Below, one piece after another: positions 1 through 7,946 of a DNA stretch of 64,000 nucleotides (the first letter of the stretch is position 1; each line of letters starts with the position of its first letter). A program made the position numbers and the translations under genes. The notes under the pieces are model-generated. The model saw nothing but the letters and a program-made list of their open reading frames with translations, was not told where the DNA came from and ran no database searches. The DNA is from Spirochaetota bacterium (GTDB lineage: Bacteria > Spirochaetota > Spirochaetia > Treponematales > Treponemataceae): NCBI GenBank assembly GCA_023398165.1, contig JAEWSQ010000017.1:5225-69224 (forward strand). The letters run 5' to 3'.

Positions 1-1
1 T

Positions 2-643
2 GTTAATAACCTGCAGGAATTAGTCAACAGCGCGATGGTTTATTCAAAAAACAGAGAAGGGCTTCTGGAATTTCTTGATCATATAGAACTTGACCGTACC
101 CTTGAGCTTGAAGATGACGAGGAAGATAAAGACGCGGTAACGCTTATTACGCTGCATAATACCAAGGGGCTTGAGTTCCCCCGCGTAATAATTACCGGTA
201 TGGAGCATGGAATCTTTCCCCGCAGGGATAAGACAGAAGAAGAGCTCGAAGAGGAGCGGAGGCTGTTTTATGTCGGCATCACCCGGGCAAAAGATGAGCT
301 GTATCTCACGTCCTGTGCAATGAGGCGCATTTACGGCAGTTCGAGCTACATGGAAATAAGTCCCTTTCTTCTTGAAGCAAAGGCTTCAGCGGTTGAAGTA
401 ATCGGTACCCAGCCTGCGGCTTTTAAACGGGCGGGAACGGTTTCCGTTTCTTCAGGCGATCCCCTCCATGACCGCTGGTGCAGGGGAGTTCGTTTGTTTC
501 ATGACGACTACGGCTACGGGAACATTATAGATACTGATGATTCAGATGATGATTATGTTATCAGCGTGCAGTTTGAAACCGGGGAAGTAAAAAAATTTCT
601 GCCGAAGTATCAGGCGGGAAAACTTCTCATAATTAATGATTAA
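2..643 (+). CDS. ATP-dependent DNA helicase UvrD/PcrA, C-terminal part
   Basis: This is the 3' end of a superfamily 1A helicase that unwinds DNA 3'-5' in repair and replication restart; the gene begins before the window, and the reading frame is open from base 2. Two late helicase motifs are clear: motif V as TLHNTKGLEFPRV and motif VI as FYVGITRAKDEL. After them comes an acidic-rich PcrA-type Tudor-like C-terminal domain (roughly the last 55 codons, HDDYGYGNI then VQFETGEVKKF), which in PcrA contacts RNA polymerase. UvrD versus PcrA cannot be decided from this fragment. The family assignment is secure. Confidence 0.93.
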   Translation, partial: VNNLQELVNSAMVYSKNREGLLEFLDHIELDRTLELEDDEEDKDAVTLITLHNTKGLEFPRVIITGMEHGIFPRRDKTEEELEEERRLFYVGITRAKDELYLTSCAMRRIYGSSSYMEISPFLLEAKASAVEVIGTQPAAFKRAGTVSVSSGDPLHDRWCRGVRLFHDDYGYGNIIDTDDSDDDYVISVQFETGEVKKFLPKYQAGKLLIIND

Positions 644-651
644 GGTTTTCA

Positions 652-680
652 TTGTATAATTATCCCGTTTTTGATACTAT
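652..680 (+). promoter_or_regulatory. Promoter placing the start point close to the ATG at 690
   Basis: A -35 TTGTAT (652-657), a 17-base spacer and a -10 TACTAT (675-680) lie just upstream of the ATG at 690. Transcription should begin about 7 bases after the -10, so the leader would be only a few bases long. No Shine-Dalgarno sequence is visible. Confidence 0.5.
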
Positions 681-689
681 ACTTGGCAG

Positions 690-1460
690 ATGGAAAAATC
701 AGTTTTATTTGATCATATTAGAGATTCATACGGTTTTATTAAGCGCTGCCGCGGTCCGTATCTGTATACCTCAAAAGAAGTACGTCTGGTGGATTTATAT
801 CAGGAGGGCGGAAGAGCCGTTCTAGGCTGGAGAGCGGGAAAATCCATGCTGGTAGTGAAGAATGCTTTGGAGAAAGGTCTTTGGGGAGAATACTGCGATC
901 CTTCAAAACGGCGTTTGGAACAGGCTTTAAAAACCTTATTTTCTTTTTGCGGACTACAATCTTTCACTCATTTTTCATGGTACTGCACTGATGAAATTTT
1001 ACATACTGATATTTCCACCTCTCCCATCCCGGTGCTGTATCCGTGGAGCGGGCTGTCGCCTTCAGGAATACCGCCGGATTCTGAGGCTGTGTTTTTTATT
1101 CCTCCTTTTCCGTTTCCGTCCCTTGTGATCGGTGCCTCATCATCGACGTATTCCCTCCCTGTTTCAAGTCCTCTTTCATCCTGTATTATGGAAGCTCTTT
1201 CCAGAGCCTTGTATGATCTTATAGATGCTTTTAAGGAAAGGACAGAGGGCGGCTGGGCTTTATATGATGATATACTCTCTCCGTATTTTACACGCAAAGG
1301 AAGCGCCTTATACCCGAAGCTTTCTGGCAGTGAGTATGATGAATTTGTTCTGCATTGTCTTAATTGCGGACTTGTTCTTAATCCGTCATCAGAATATCCT
1401 TCATTCGTACCTCACGGAGTACATAAAAGTCTCATAAAGAAAATTGATTTAGTCAAATGA
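690..1460 (+). CDS. Unassigned protein with aminotransferase class III-like N-terminus
   Basis: The 256-residue product is not one I can name. Residues about 17-60 (RGPYLYT, then VRLVDLYQEGGRAVLGW) resemble the N-terminal strand of class III aminotransferases, where an aromatic-rich 'xYLYxxxGxRxxDLY' segment precedes the cofactor domain. The rest lacks the PLP-lysine region and is far too short for that family, so a catalytic role as an aminotransferase is not supported. There is no signal peptide or obvious membrane segment. Several cysteines occur (for example HCLNCG near residue 225). The start codon sits almost on the predicted transcription start. The next gene follows after 16 bases. 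Confidence 0.6.
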   Translation: MEKSVLFDHIRDSYGFIKRCRGPYLYTSKEVRLVDLYQEGGRAVLGWRAGKSMLVVKNALEKGLWGEYCDPSKRRLEQALKTLFSFCGLQSFTHFSWYCTDEILHTDISTSPIPVLYPWSGLSPSGIPPDSEAVFFIPPFPFPSLVIGASSSTYSLPVSSPLSSCIMEALSRALYDLIDAFKERTEGGWALYDDILSPYFTRKGSALYPKLSGSEYDEFVLHCLNCGLVLNPSSEYPSFVPHGVHKSLIKKIDLVK

Positions 1461-1476
1461 CCGGTAGGAGATAGAT

Positions 1477-1773
1477 ATGAGTACAGAGGATTTAGTGCTG
1501 TCGGTAATAAAACTTGCCGCAGGAGGTTTTGCCGCTTTTTTTGCCATCCTTTTATGGTCAAAAACACGCGATACAGCCTGGATGTCGCTCGTTGCAGGTA
1601 CCGTAACAAGTTACGCCGGAATTGTATATGAAATGCTTCTGGGCTTCGGTTTGTTTTCATCCGGTATGATTGAAGTGTTCGGTATTCCGCTTGCATCGCT
1701 TTTTTTTGCGATTGTACCTCCCTTATTCTATATAGCCGCGTTTATTATAATGCTTTTAAGAAAGCACAAATAG
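1477..1773 (+). CDS. Small integral membrane protein
   Basis: The 98-residue product is almost entirely hydrophobic, with three likely membrane helices at about 6-28, 33-60 and 70-95 and a short basic C-terminal end (RKHK). The Shine-Dalgarno sequence AGGAG lies upstream of the ATG. It is 16 bases downstream of the preceding gene and probably co-transcribed. No family is recognised. A role cannot be given from the sequence. Confidence 0.65.
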   Translation: MSTEDLVLSVIKLAAGGFAAFFAILLWSKTRDTAWMSLVAGTVTSYAGIVYEMLLGFGLFSSGMIEVFGIPLASLFFAIVPPLFYIAAFIIMLLRKHK

Positions 1774-1802
1774 TTGCGCTAAGGCTGTTTTACCTTTACA
1801 AT
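1774..1802 (+). promoter_or_regulatory. Promoter of the Cys-tail/radical-SAM operon
   Basis: TTGCGC (1774-1779), a 17-base spacer and TACAAT (1797-1802) precede the ATG at 1809 by six bases. Transcription would start on or next to the A of the start codon, so this operon's mRNA is probably leaderless; no Shine-Dalgarno sequence is present. Confidence 0.5.
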
Positions 1803-1808
1803 GGTCTC

Positions 1809-3590
1809 ATGAAAAAAACAGCTTTTCTTTTTTTTATCTGTATCAGCTGTGCCGTTTTCGGCCAGACGCTAACTGCAAGAATTGAATCAGTTGATACCGC
1901 ATTAGTCTACAGAACAGACGGAACAGCAGATGTTACGGTAAAAACCTCATGGAATGTCTCATCGGGTTTTATGCATGCCTTTTATTTTGACGGTGAAAAA
2001 GCTCCCCTGACGTTTAATAATCAGCTATGCTGGGCGGAAGGGGTGAGCGATTCCGGACGGCAGGAAAGACTTCCCTTGGAAATCACAAAAATTTCCCCCT
2101 ATAAATACGATATCGTTATTTCAGGCGGCAGCGGAGTTACCGGTTCCTGTTATTTCATATTGACCTACAGGGCAGACCTTGCTTCTGAGGGAATGACTGG
2201 TTTTACTAAAACCTCCTCAGACGGTGAAAAAAGCAATACTCTTTTTTATTTTAACTGGGCTCCTGTGGACTGGGACGATACTCTTATTTCCAGAACAACC
2301 CATATTGTTCTTCCCATACGGGTTCCTGAGGGGACAAGCTCTGTTTCTCAGGGTGCAATTTCGGGGGGGAGTGAATCTGAGTTTATCCGCAGTATCGGCT
2401 TAATGACTGAAAAAAATACGACCCGTTCAAATAACCTTATTGACTGGTACGGTGCAGAGGGTAATGACGGAAACTCTTATTTAGCCCTCAGATTTCATCA
2501 GGAACAGGTAAAACCTGCTGTACCGCAGCCGATTCAGTTTTATCTTCGCTCAGATCCAGGCGATGCATCTTCTATATTGCTGTCTTCCGGGGCTCCTTTG
2601 TCCGATCAATCAGAGGCTTTTGAAAAAGCACAGTGGGATGAAAGCTACGGTTACGACAAAACTGATAACCCTTACGCGGTTGTCAGTGTATTTTCATTAA
2701 CAGCCGGTGTAATAGTATTTTTAGGCGGTCTGTTGTTTCTATTCGTTTACAAAAAAAAGCGGGACGGATTTTCCAGTGCAACAGCGTTGCTTGAAGATAT
2801 AAGCTGGGCAGGCGATGACTGGGAACCCCCGTCAATTTCATCCGGCTCCTATCAGGTTAAGGGAAAAATTGCCTCTTCCCTGCATCCTGTCGATGCGGCA
2901 ATTTTACTGAAAATGAGTTTGAAAGATATTGTTTCTATGATTCTTGAAGGCTTATATGTGAGTTCAAAAATTTCCTATGTTTCGACAGATCCTTTGGTTA
3001 TAACTGTTCATCCGGAATCAGAATCCGGGAATGTTTTACAGACTGCGATGATGAGTGAAGAAGAAAAAAAATTGCTGAATGAAAATGAGGATCTTGAACG
3101 GGACTTTTTATCCTGCATCCTTAGTGATGGGAATCTCGAGGCAACACGGCTGTCTTCATTTTTTGAAAGAAGAATAGCCCATATACAGGAAGAAACATGG
3201 GACTGCGACATGGAGGCAACGGTTCAGTACTGGAAGCAAAAAGCAAGCTTGTCAGAAAAGGAATATACCAAAGATGCTTCTCAAACGGCATCTTCCAGTC
3301 ATTGGGGCTACCCGTACGGCGTTTACTGGTGGGGCTATCATGCGGTAAACAGGGCTGCCCCATTTGCACAGTATTCAAACCCGTCGATGGCTTCAGATTA
3401 TTCTTCTTTTATGCAGTCTTCGGTATGTTTTTCAGGCTGTTTTTCCCCTGCTGAAGGGACGATTAAGGCTTGTTATTCGGCATGTCACAATGCATGTCAC
3501 AGCGCATGCCACAATGCATGCCATAGTGCCTGCCATTCAGCATGCCACAGCGCATGCCACAGTGCCTGCGTGTCCGGGGGCGCCCGCTGA
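1809..3590 (+). CDS. DUF2207-like membrane protein with C-terminal Cys-His repeat tail
   Basis: The 593-residue product has a signal peptide (residues 1-18, ending VFG-Q), a long extracytoplasmic beta-rich region, one membrane helix at about 293-316 followed by KKKR, and a cytoplasmic part of about 275 residues. This layout resembles DUF2207 membrane proteins, which often end in low-complexity tails. The C-terminus is remarkable: from Cys555 to Cys587 a cysteine occurs every fourth residue (nine in all), mostly as units of A-C-H-S or A-C-H-N, preceded by a CFSGC pair and a Trp/Tyr/Gly-rich stretch. By topology the tail is cytosolic. The stop codon overlaps the start of a radical-SAM/SPASM enzyme gene (TGATG), so the tail is inferred to be that enzyme's substrate or a metal-binding site. 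The function of the whole protein is unknown. Confidence 0.8.
   Translation: MKKTAFLFFICISCAVFGQTLTARIESVDTALVYRTDGTADVTVKTSWNVSSGFMHAFYFDGEKAPLTFNNQLCWAEGVSDSGRQERLPLEITKISPYKYDIVISGGSGVTGSCYFILTYRADLASEGMTGFTKTSSDGEKSNTLFYFNWAPVDWDDTLISRTTHIVLPIRVPEGTSSVSQGAISGGSESEFIRSIGLMTEKNTTRSNNLIDWYGAEGNDGNSYLALRFHQEQVKPAVPQPIQFYLRSDPGDASSILLSSGAPLSDQSEAFEKAQWDESYGYDKTDNPYAVVSVFSLTAGVIVFLGGLLFLFVYKKKRDGFSSATALLEDISWAGDDWEPPSISSGSYQVKGKIASSLHPVDAAILLKMSLKDIVSMILEGLYVSSKISYVSTDPLVITVHPESESGNVLQTAMMSEEEKKLLNENEDLERDFLSCILSDGNLEATRLSSFFERRIAHIQEETWDCDMEATVQYWKQKASLSEKEYTKDASQTASSSHWGYPYGVYWWGYHAVNRAAPFAQYSNPSMASDYSSFMQSSVCFSGCFSPAEGTIKACYSACHNACHSACHNACHSACHSACHSACHSACVSGGAR
3471..3569 (+). repeat. 12-base coding repeats for the Cys-His tail
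   Basis: Cysteine codons recur exactly every 12 bases at 3471, 3483, 3495, 3507, 3519, 3531, 3543, 3555 and 3567. Each unit encodes Cys-(His/Tyr)-(Ser/Asn)-Ala. Units differ by synonymous changes (TGT/TGC, CAC/CAT, GCA/GCC, AGC/AGT/TCA/TCG), so the protein pattern is better conserved than the DNA. Confidence 0.9.
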
Positions 3591-4897
3591 TGACTGAAAT
3601 TGAGAAAATAGCGTCATTCTGGGAGGAGGAGGGTAATTATATTTTTCTCCGTCCGGAAGATAATGTGCTTATTCTTCCTCCTAACCGGGTTTATAAAATT
3701 AATGCAACGGCATTCAAACTCATTTCATATCTAAAGCAGGGGGAGGCGGTTCAATCTTTGTTTGCCTCTCTTACAAATAAGGAACATTATGATCAGAGTC
3801 TTCTTTTTTTTAATACACTATACGGATTATGCAGCGGTGATGAAGAAGCTGACAGTCTTATAGAGCGGATTCCCTTCACGTTCAGTTATACCTCTCTTCC
3901 TATACTCGGCGAGATTGCAGTAACATACCGGTGTAATAATAAATGTCTGTTTTGTTATGCAGGCTGCAACAGCGGTGAAACATTGTTAAGAAAAAAAATT
4001 CAAAAAAAAGAAATGAGCACAAAAGACTTATTCACTATAATCGACACGTTTAAACATCAGGCGAAAATACCTTTTTTCAGTTTTACAGGCGGGGAACCTC
4101 TTTTGCGTACCGATCTTGAACAATGTATTTCGTATGCGGTATCCAATAAACTTGCGGTAAATCTTGTTTCAAACGGCACCCTTGCATCAAAAGAAAGGGC
4201 TCAGTCTCTTTTTACTGCGGGATTGAGAACTGCCCAGATCAGCATAGAATCGAGTGAAGAGGATATGCACAATTATCTTACAGGTTCTCCCGGTTCCTTT
4301 AAGGCAACGGTTGAGGGAATTAAAAACCTGATTGATGAAGGCATCAGTGTTCAGACAAATACCACAATAACAAATATCAGTGCTGAACATATGAAAAAAA
4401 TGCCCTCTTTTTTGAAAAACCTTGGTATAAAAAAATTCGCCATGAATATGTTTATTCCTTCCGGCTCGGGACTGTATCATGAAGAATTATTTATACCGTA
4501 CAATGAAATCGGGAATATAGTTGAACAGGTGAGAAAGGAAGCGTTTACAGAAGGTCTTACGTTCTATTGGTATAGTCCGACTCCTTTGTGCATGTATAAT
4601 CCTGTTGCAAAGGGACTGGGAAATAAAAACTGTGCAGCCTGCGACGGCCTTATATCAATTTCACCTTCGGGGGATTTATTACCCTGTTCCTCCTGGGACG
4701 GAAATGTCGGCAATGTATTAAAAAAAGGATTTCAAAAAACATGGTTTTCAAAGGAAGCAAGAAAAATTAAGAATAAAGAGTTTGCACCGCAAGTGTGTAA
4801 ATCCTGTTCTTCTTTTACAGCATGTCAGGGAGCCTGTCCCTTATATTGGAACTATTGCGGTACAGAATTGCTTAATTCTGCAGGAGGTAAGAGATGA
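3590..4897 (+). CDS. Radical SAM/SPASM peptide-modifying enzyme with PqqD-like domain
   Basis: The 435-residue product has three parts. Residues about 5-90 look like a PqqD-type winged-helix recognition element (pattern ...LRPEDNVLILPPNRVYKIN...). A radical SAM core follows with the cluster motif CNNKCLFC (CX3CX2C) and the GGEPLL motif. The C-terminal SPASM region has clustered cysteines (CAAC, LLPC, CKSC, ACQGAC) to bind auxiliary Fe-S clusters. Enzymes of this build modify ribosomally made peptides or protein tails, or act as maturases. The start at 3590 overlaps the upstream stop (TGATG) and gives a standard N-terminus; the frame is open further upstream but inside the repeat region. Direct coupling to the Cys-tail protein makes that tail the most likely substrate (inference). 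Confidence 0.9.
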   Translation: MTEIEKIASFWEEEGNYIFLRPEDNVLILPPNRVYKINATAFKLISYLKQGEAVQSLFASLTNKEHYDQSLLFFNTLYGLCSGDEEADSLIERIPFTFSYTSLPILGEIAVTYRCNNKCLFCYAGCNSGETLLRKKIQKKEMSTKDLFTIIDTFKHQAKIPFFSFTGGEPLLRTDLEQCISYAVSNKLAVNLVSNGTLASKERAQSLFTAGLRTAQISIESSEEDMHNYLTGSPGSFKATVEGIKNLIDEGISVQTNTTITNISAEHMKKMPSFLKNLGIKKFAMNMFIPSGSGLYHEELFIPYNEIGNIVEQVRKEAFTEGLTFYWYSPTPLCMYNPVAKGLGNKNCAACDGLISISPSGDLLPCSSWDGNVGNVLKKGFQKTWFSKEARKIKNKEFAPQVCKSCSSFTACQGACPLYWNYCGTELLNSAGGKR

Positions 4898-5805
4898 ATA
4901 CACGCTATGTAAACACAAAAATGACTGAAAAAGCGAGATTTATAACAGCCGCTTCTGTGTACGCTCTGGCTGGATTAAGCCTTCTTTTTGTAGAAGGGGT
5001 GTATCTTCCCCTGATTATATCTATACTTCTGCCTGCTTTTACTTCTTTTCTCCTTTTCTCCTCAAATTTTACCAATAAGCCTAAAGATATTGGACGTGAA
5101 GACTGGCAGCAGGTTACCATGACAGAGATTTCGCGTGTTCAGTTTCAAATAAAGAAAATGAAAAATGCGCCGGTCCCTTTTGCCTATACCGCAGGCTTCG
5201 GTGTTTTTCTCACGGTGTTTTTCATCGCAGCCGGAATATTTTTTTACGTTATGTTTACTAATACGACACTCGTTTTTGCAGTTCTTTGCCTGTACGGCAT
5301 CTTTTTTCCTTTCCTGTGGTCTGCAAGGGTTGACCGCTGGTATCCGTCCTCTCTGGCAGCAAGACTGAAGGAATTTGATCCCATTCTTCAGTATACGTAT
5401 CCCAAAACTGTTGCTATAGTACCGTATTTACGTTTTGACCAGACAGAAGAAGGCGATAAACTTCCGGAGGACTGCAAGTTTATGCTTTCTTATACCCCTG
5501 AAAAAGGGAAACCAGTTGAGGATCTTGTCGGAATACAAATTCAAATAACGCATAATACCGGACCGAACGGCACCGTACCCTATTTTTATGCGGTAATTAT
5601 AACCCGGGGAAAAGATGTTTCCTGGAGAAAGCTGTCAAAATTTTCTGCAGACGGTTTTGTTTGTGAGGCCGGCGGGGATGAAGAATACGGCACCTTGGTT
5701 ATCAGACAGGACACAGATATGCGAAAGGACGGGTACCATACCAAGCCGGATGATATAAACCGTCTGCTCGAGACTGCAGTCAGGGCTGCCGAGCTGCTGT
5801 CATAG
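4894..5805 (+). CDS. Membrane protein of the radical-SAM operon
   Basis: The 303-residue product has two hydrophobic hairpins (about residues 17-52 and 92-142, four helices) followed by a soluble domain of about 160 residues with no motif I recognise. Its ATG overlaps the radical-SAM stop (ATGA), and AGGAGG lies ideally upstream, so it belongs to the same operon. It has no ABC or protease motif, so it is not an evident peptide exporter. It may be a partner or receptor of the Cys-tail protein; that is inference from position only. The gene ends six bases inside the convergent gene on the minus strand. Confidence 0.7.
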   Translation: MNTRYVNTKMTEKARFITAASVYALAGLSLLFVEGVYLPLIISILLPAFTSFLLFSSNFTNKPKDIGREDWQQVTMTEISRVQFQIKKMKNAPVPFAYTAGFGVFLTVFFIAAGIFFYVMFTNTTLVFAVLCLYGIFFPFLWSARVDRWYPSSLAARLKEFDPILQYTYPKTVAIVPYLRFDQTEEGDKLPEDCKFMLSYTPEKGKPVEDLVGIQIQITHNTGPNGTVPYFYAVIITRGKDVSWRKLSKFSADGFVCEAGGDEEYGTLVIRQDTDMRKDGYHTKPDDINRLLETAVRAAELLS

Positions 5806-6096
5806 AACGGCAATGTCTTCAAGAGGAAGGGACGTACAGCGCTGAATAAGTTCGAGGCGGAGCCCCTCTTTTTTCATATTACGGGCTGTTTCCCTCTTTC
5901 CTTCCTCTTTTGCATATTTGGCAATAGTGGTCATATCTTTTCGTGTTCTTTCTTTAAACCGCCACATAATTTCATCATGGTTTTCAATGACCGGCGGGCA
6001 TGACTTTCTCATTTTTTGGAGAATTTCATCGAAGGTAAACACAATCTGCCTTTCGTTTTGCCTCGTTTTCGCATTTTCCTTTTCGTTTTTTTTCAT
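5800..6096 (-). CDS. Truncated Rpn/PD-(D/E)XK transposase-like protein
   Basis: The 98-residue product ends with a segment typical of the C-terminus of Rpn-family recombination-promoting nucleases (repeated basic KxxGKREx, then NMKKEGLRLELI and LPLEDIAVL). The nuclease core, normally about 200 residues upstream, is absent. The N-terminus is charged and unassigned. A good Shine-Dalgarno (AAAGGAGAT) precedes the ATG, so the shortened gene may still be translated. It overlaps the convergent gene by six bases. I read it as an internally deleted remnant that kept its own start; no nuclease activity is expected. Confidence 0.6.
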   Translation of the reverse strand: MKKNEKENAKTRQNERQIVFTFDEILQKMRKSCPPVIENHDEIMWRFKERTRKDMTTIAKYAKEEGKRETARNMKKEGLRLELIQRCTSLPLEDIAVL

Positions 6097-6199
6097 ACGA
6101 TCTCCTTTCCAAGAATCATCTGCAGTACCAGGAAGTACCTTGCTTATGTTATAGGTTATAACAGCAGGCTTTTTGCTTTATCATATAGAAAAAATGTGG

Positions 6200-6205
6200 T
6201 ATATT
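6200..6205 (+). promoter_or_regulatory. -10 element of fliG1
   Basis: TATATT lies seven bases before the ATG at 6213; the -35 is weak. A perfect palindrome (GTTATA-GGT-TATAAC, 6148-6162) sits upstream in the intergenic region between the divergent genes. No Shine-Dalgarno sequence is present before the ATG. Confidence 0.35.
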
Positions 6206-6212
6206 TTTATTC

Positions 6213-7487
6213 ATGAAAGAAAATGATAACCGGCTTAATGCATATAAAAAGGTTTCAGAATTTAAGCCCCGCCAGATTTCAAAAAATGATGCTGCATCAG
6301 GTGTTAAAGATGCGTCTGCCGGGGAACGCAAAGATCCTGCTCCTCAAATTCAGGCGTTCACTCCTCGTAGCTTAGCCGATTTTTCATCAAAAAAAACTGA
6401 TAAGAACACTGTTCAAAATGAAGTTCCTAAAAATACAATCAATGACTATATTGACAGAAGAGGATTAATTAAAGTTGCCGTCACTCCGCTCGAGGGCGGA
6501 AAAGATTCGCTTTATAGGCGTGTTGCCAAGTTTCTTGTTCTCATAGGCGTGGATGAAGCTGCAAAGATTCTTCCTCATTTGACCTCGGAGCAGACTGAAA
6601 AAATAATTCCGGAAATTGCATCCATCCGGCGGGTGGATCCTGATGAGGCTTCGGTTATTCTTGCAGAATTTGAAAATCTTGTTCAGCGCGCAAGGGAATC
6701 CGGCGGAGTGACAACAGCGCGTTCAATATTGGAAAGAGCATTCGGTTCCGAACGCGCTTCACAAATGATACAAAAAACGGTCAGCTTTCCGGAGGGAAAA
6801 CCGTTTGACTACCTTCAGGAAGCAAGCGGGGAGAGGGTGTATCAGCTTTTAAAAGGGGAAAGTCCTGCGGTAAGCGCCCTTGTTCTTTCCCATATTAAGA
6901 GTGCGGCCGCTGCAGAGGTCATCAAGCTTATGGATCCGCAGGAAAAAAAGGAAGTTATTCAAAGACTTGCAAAACTGCAGAAAATAGAATCGGAAGTGGT
7001 TACCCGTGTTGACCGGGCTATGAAGGAAAAAAATCAGTCGCTCAGTATGACAAAGGCTGATACCATAGACGGACGCTCGGTTCTTGCCGATATTTTAAAG
7101 AAAATGTCAGGGGATGCGGAACAGGAAATCCTTACAACCTTGGAAGGCTCAGATCCCGAACTCGGCCGGGAATTGCGTAACAAGCTGTTTACTATTGATG
7201 ATATGCTCAAATGTGATGACCGGTTTTTGCAGAAAAAACTACAGACGATGGAAGATGCTGATATTGCATACCTTATTGCCGGGAAACAGGATACTTTCAG
7301 GCAGAAAATTCTTTCAAATGTTTCAAAAGGCAGGGGCGATATCATATTGGAAGAAGAAGCTCTTCGTAAGCCGATGAAAAAACGCGACTGCGACGAGGCG
7401 ACGGCCTCCTTTTTCAGTTATTTAAGGCGTGCATGGGAAAAAGGAGACCTTGTCATTCACGGCGATGATGAGACGCTAATCTATTAG
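6213..7487 (+). CDS. fliG: Flagellar motor switch protein FliG1
   Basis: The 424-residue product is a FliG homologue: after a charged, low-complexity N-terminal extension of about 85 residues come the N/middle-domain helices (RRVAKFLVLIGVDEAAKILPHL and following) and a divergent C-terminal domain. Spirochaetes carry two FliG copies, FliG2 in the main flagellar operon and a longer divergent FliG1 elsewhere. The isolated location, extra N-terminus and C-terminal motif KPMKKRDCDEATASFF point to FliG1. FliG forms the rotor ring under the MS ring; FliG1 has been linked in Borrelia to assembly or rotation of flagella at one cell end. The ATG has no Shine-Dalgarno sequence but lies just after a -10 element. 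Confidence 0.85.
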   Translation: MKENDNRLNAYKKVSEFKPRQISKNDAASGVKDASAGERKDPAPQIQAFTPRSLADFSSKKTDKNTVQNEVPKNTINDYIDRRGLIKVAVTPLEGGKDSLYRRVAKFLVLIGVDEAAKILPHLTSEQTEKIIPEIASIRRVDPDEASVILAEFENLVQRARESGGVTTARSILERAFGSERASQMIQKTVSFPEGKPFDYLQEASGERVYQLLKGESPAVSALVLSHIKSAAAAEVIKLMDPQEKKEVIQRLAKLQKIESEVVTRVDRAMKEKNQSLSMTKADTIDGRSVLADILKKMSGDAEQEILTTLEGSDPELGRELRNKLFTIDDMLKCDDRFLQKKLQTMEDADIAYLIAGKQDTFRQKILSNVSKGRGDIILEEEALRKPMKKRDCDEATASFFSYLRRAWEKGDLVIHGDDETLIY

Positions 7488-7495
7488 TGCCGGTC

Positions 7496-7525
7496 TTGAC
7501 TTATTTTGCAAAAAAATTGTATAAT
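7496..7525 (+). promoter_or_regulatory. Promoter and leader of the rplU-prp-rpmA operon
   Basis: TTGACT (7496-7501), an 18-base spacer and TATAAT (7520-7525) form a strong promoter. It leaves a leader of roughly 100 bases before the rplU ATG, room for an L21-type autoregulatory structure, though I cannot fold a specific one with confidence. Confidence 0.7.
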
Positions 7526-7629
7526 TTGTTACGTTTGTAAAGTCAATCTAGGTATATCCCGTTAAATACCCGGAAGGTCAGATACAGTTCATTGGTAAAT
7601 GAGCAAATAAATCATTATAGAGGTGTAAG

Positions 7630-7944
7630 ATGTACGCACTTGTAGAGTATAAGGGCAAACAGTATAAGGCTGAAAAGAATGCCCTTATTCAGGTAGATAA
7701 AATTGATATTGAAAAAGGTCAGACAATTGATATCGATACAGTAGTTCTCGTAAGCGACGGCGATAAAGTAAGCATAGGCGCCCCCTATGTTAAGGGTGCT
7801 GTTGTAAAAGCTGTAGTAGAAGATACATTCAAAGATGACAAAATCATTGTATATAAATACAAGAGCAAGAAAGATTATCACAGGACATTGGGTCATCGCC
7901 AGCAGTACACAAATATCCGTGTATCTGACATTGTAGTAGCATAA
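7630..7944 (+). CDS. rplU: 50S ribosomal protein L21
   Basis: The 104-residue product matches L21 along its whole length: N-terminal YALVEYKGKQYK, central VVLVSDGDKVSIGAPYV, and the C-terminal KKDYHRTLGHRQQYT motif (KKNYRRKxGHRQxYT in most bacteria). L21 binds 23S rRNA domain II. The Shine-Dalgarno AGAGGTG precedes the ATG. It is first in the conserved rplU-prp-rpmA-obgE order; prp starts two bases after its stop. Confidence 0.97.
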   Translation: MYALVEYKGKQYKAEKNALIQVDKIDIEKGQTIDIDTVVLVSDGDKVSIGAPYVKGAVVKAVVEDTFKDDKIIVYKYKSKKDYHRTLGHRQQYTNIRVSDIVVA

Positions 7945-7946
7945 GG

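Noticed and set aside
3471..3569. Short tandem repeats as a CRISPR array
   Set aside because: Units are 12 bases with no spacers and lie in frame inside a coding region.
3542..3589. Upstream in-frame start for the radical SAM gene
   Set aside because: It would lie within the tail repeats in another frame and adds a run with no family similarity; the ATG at 3590 is coupled to the stop.
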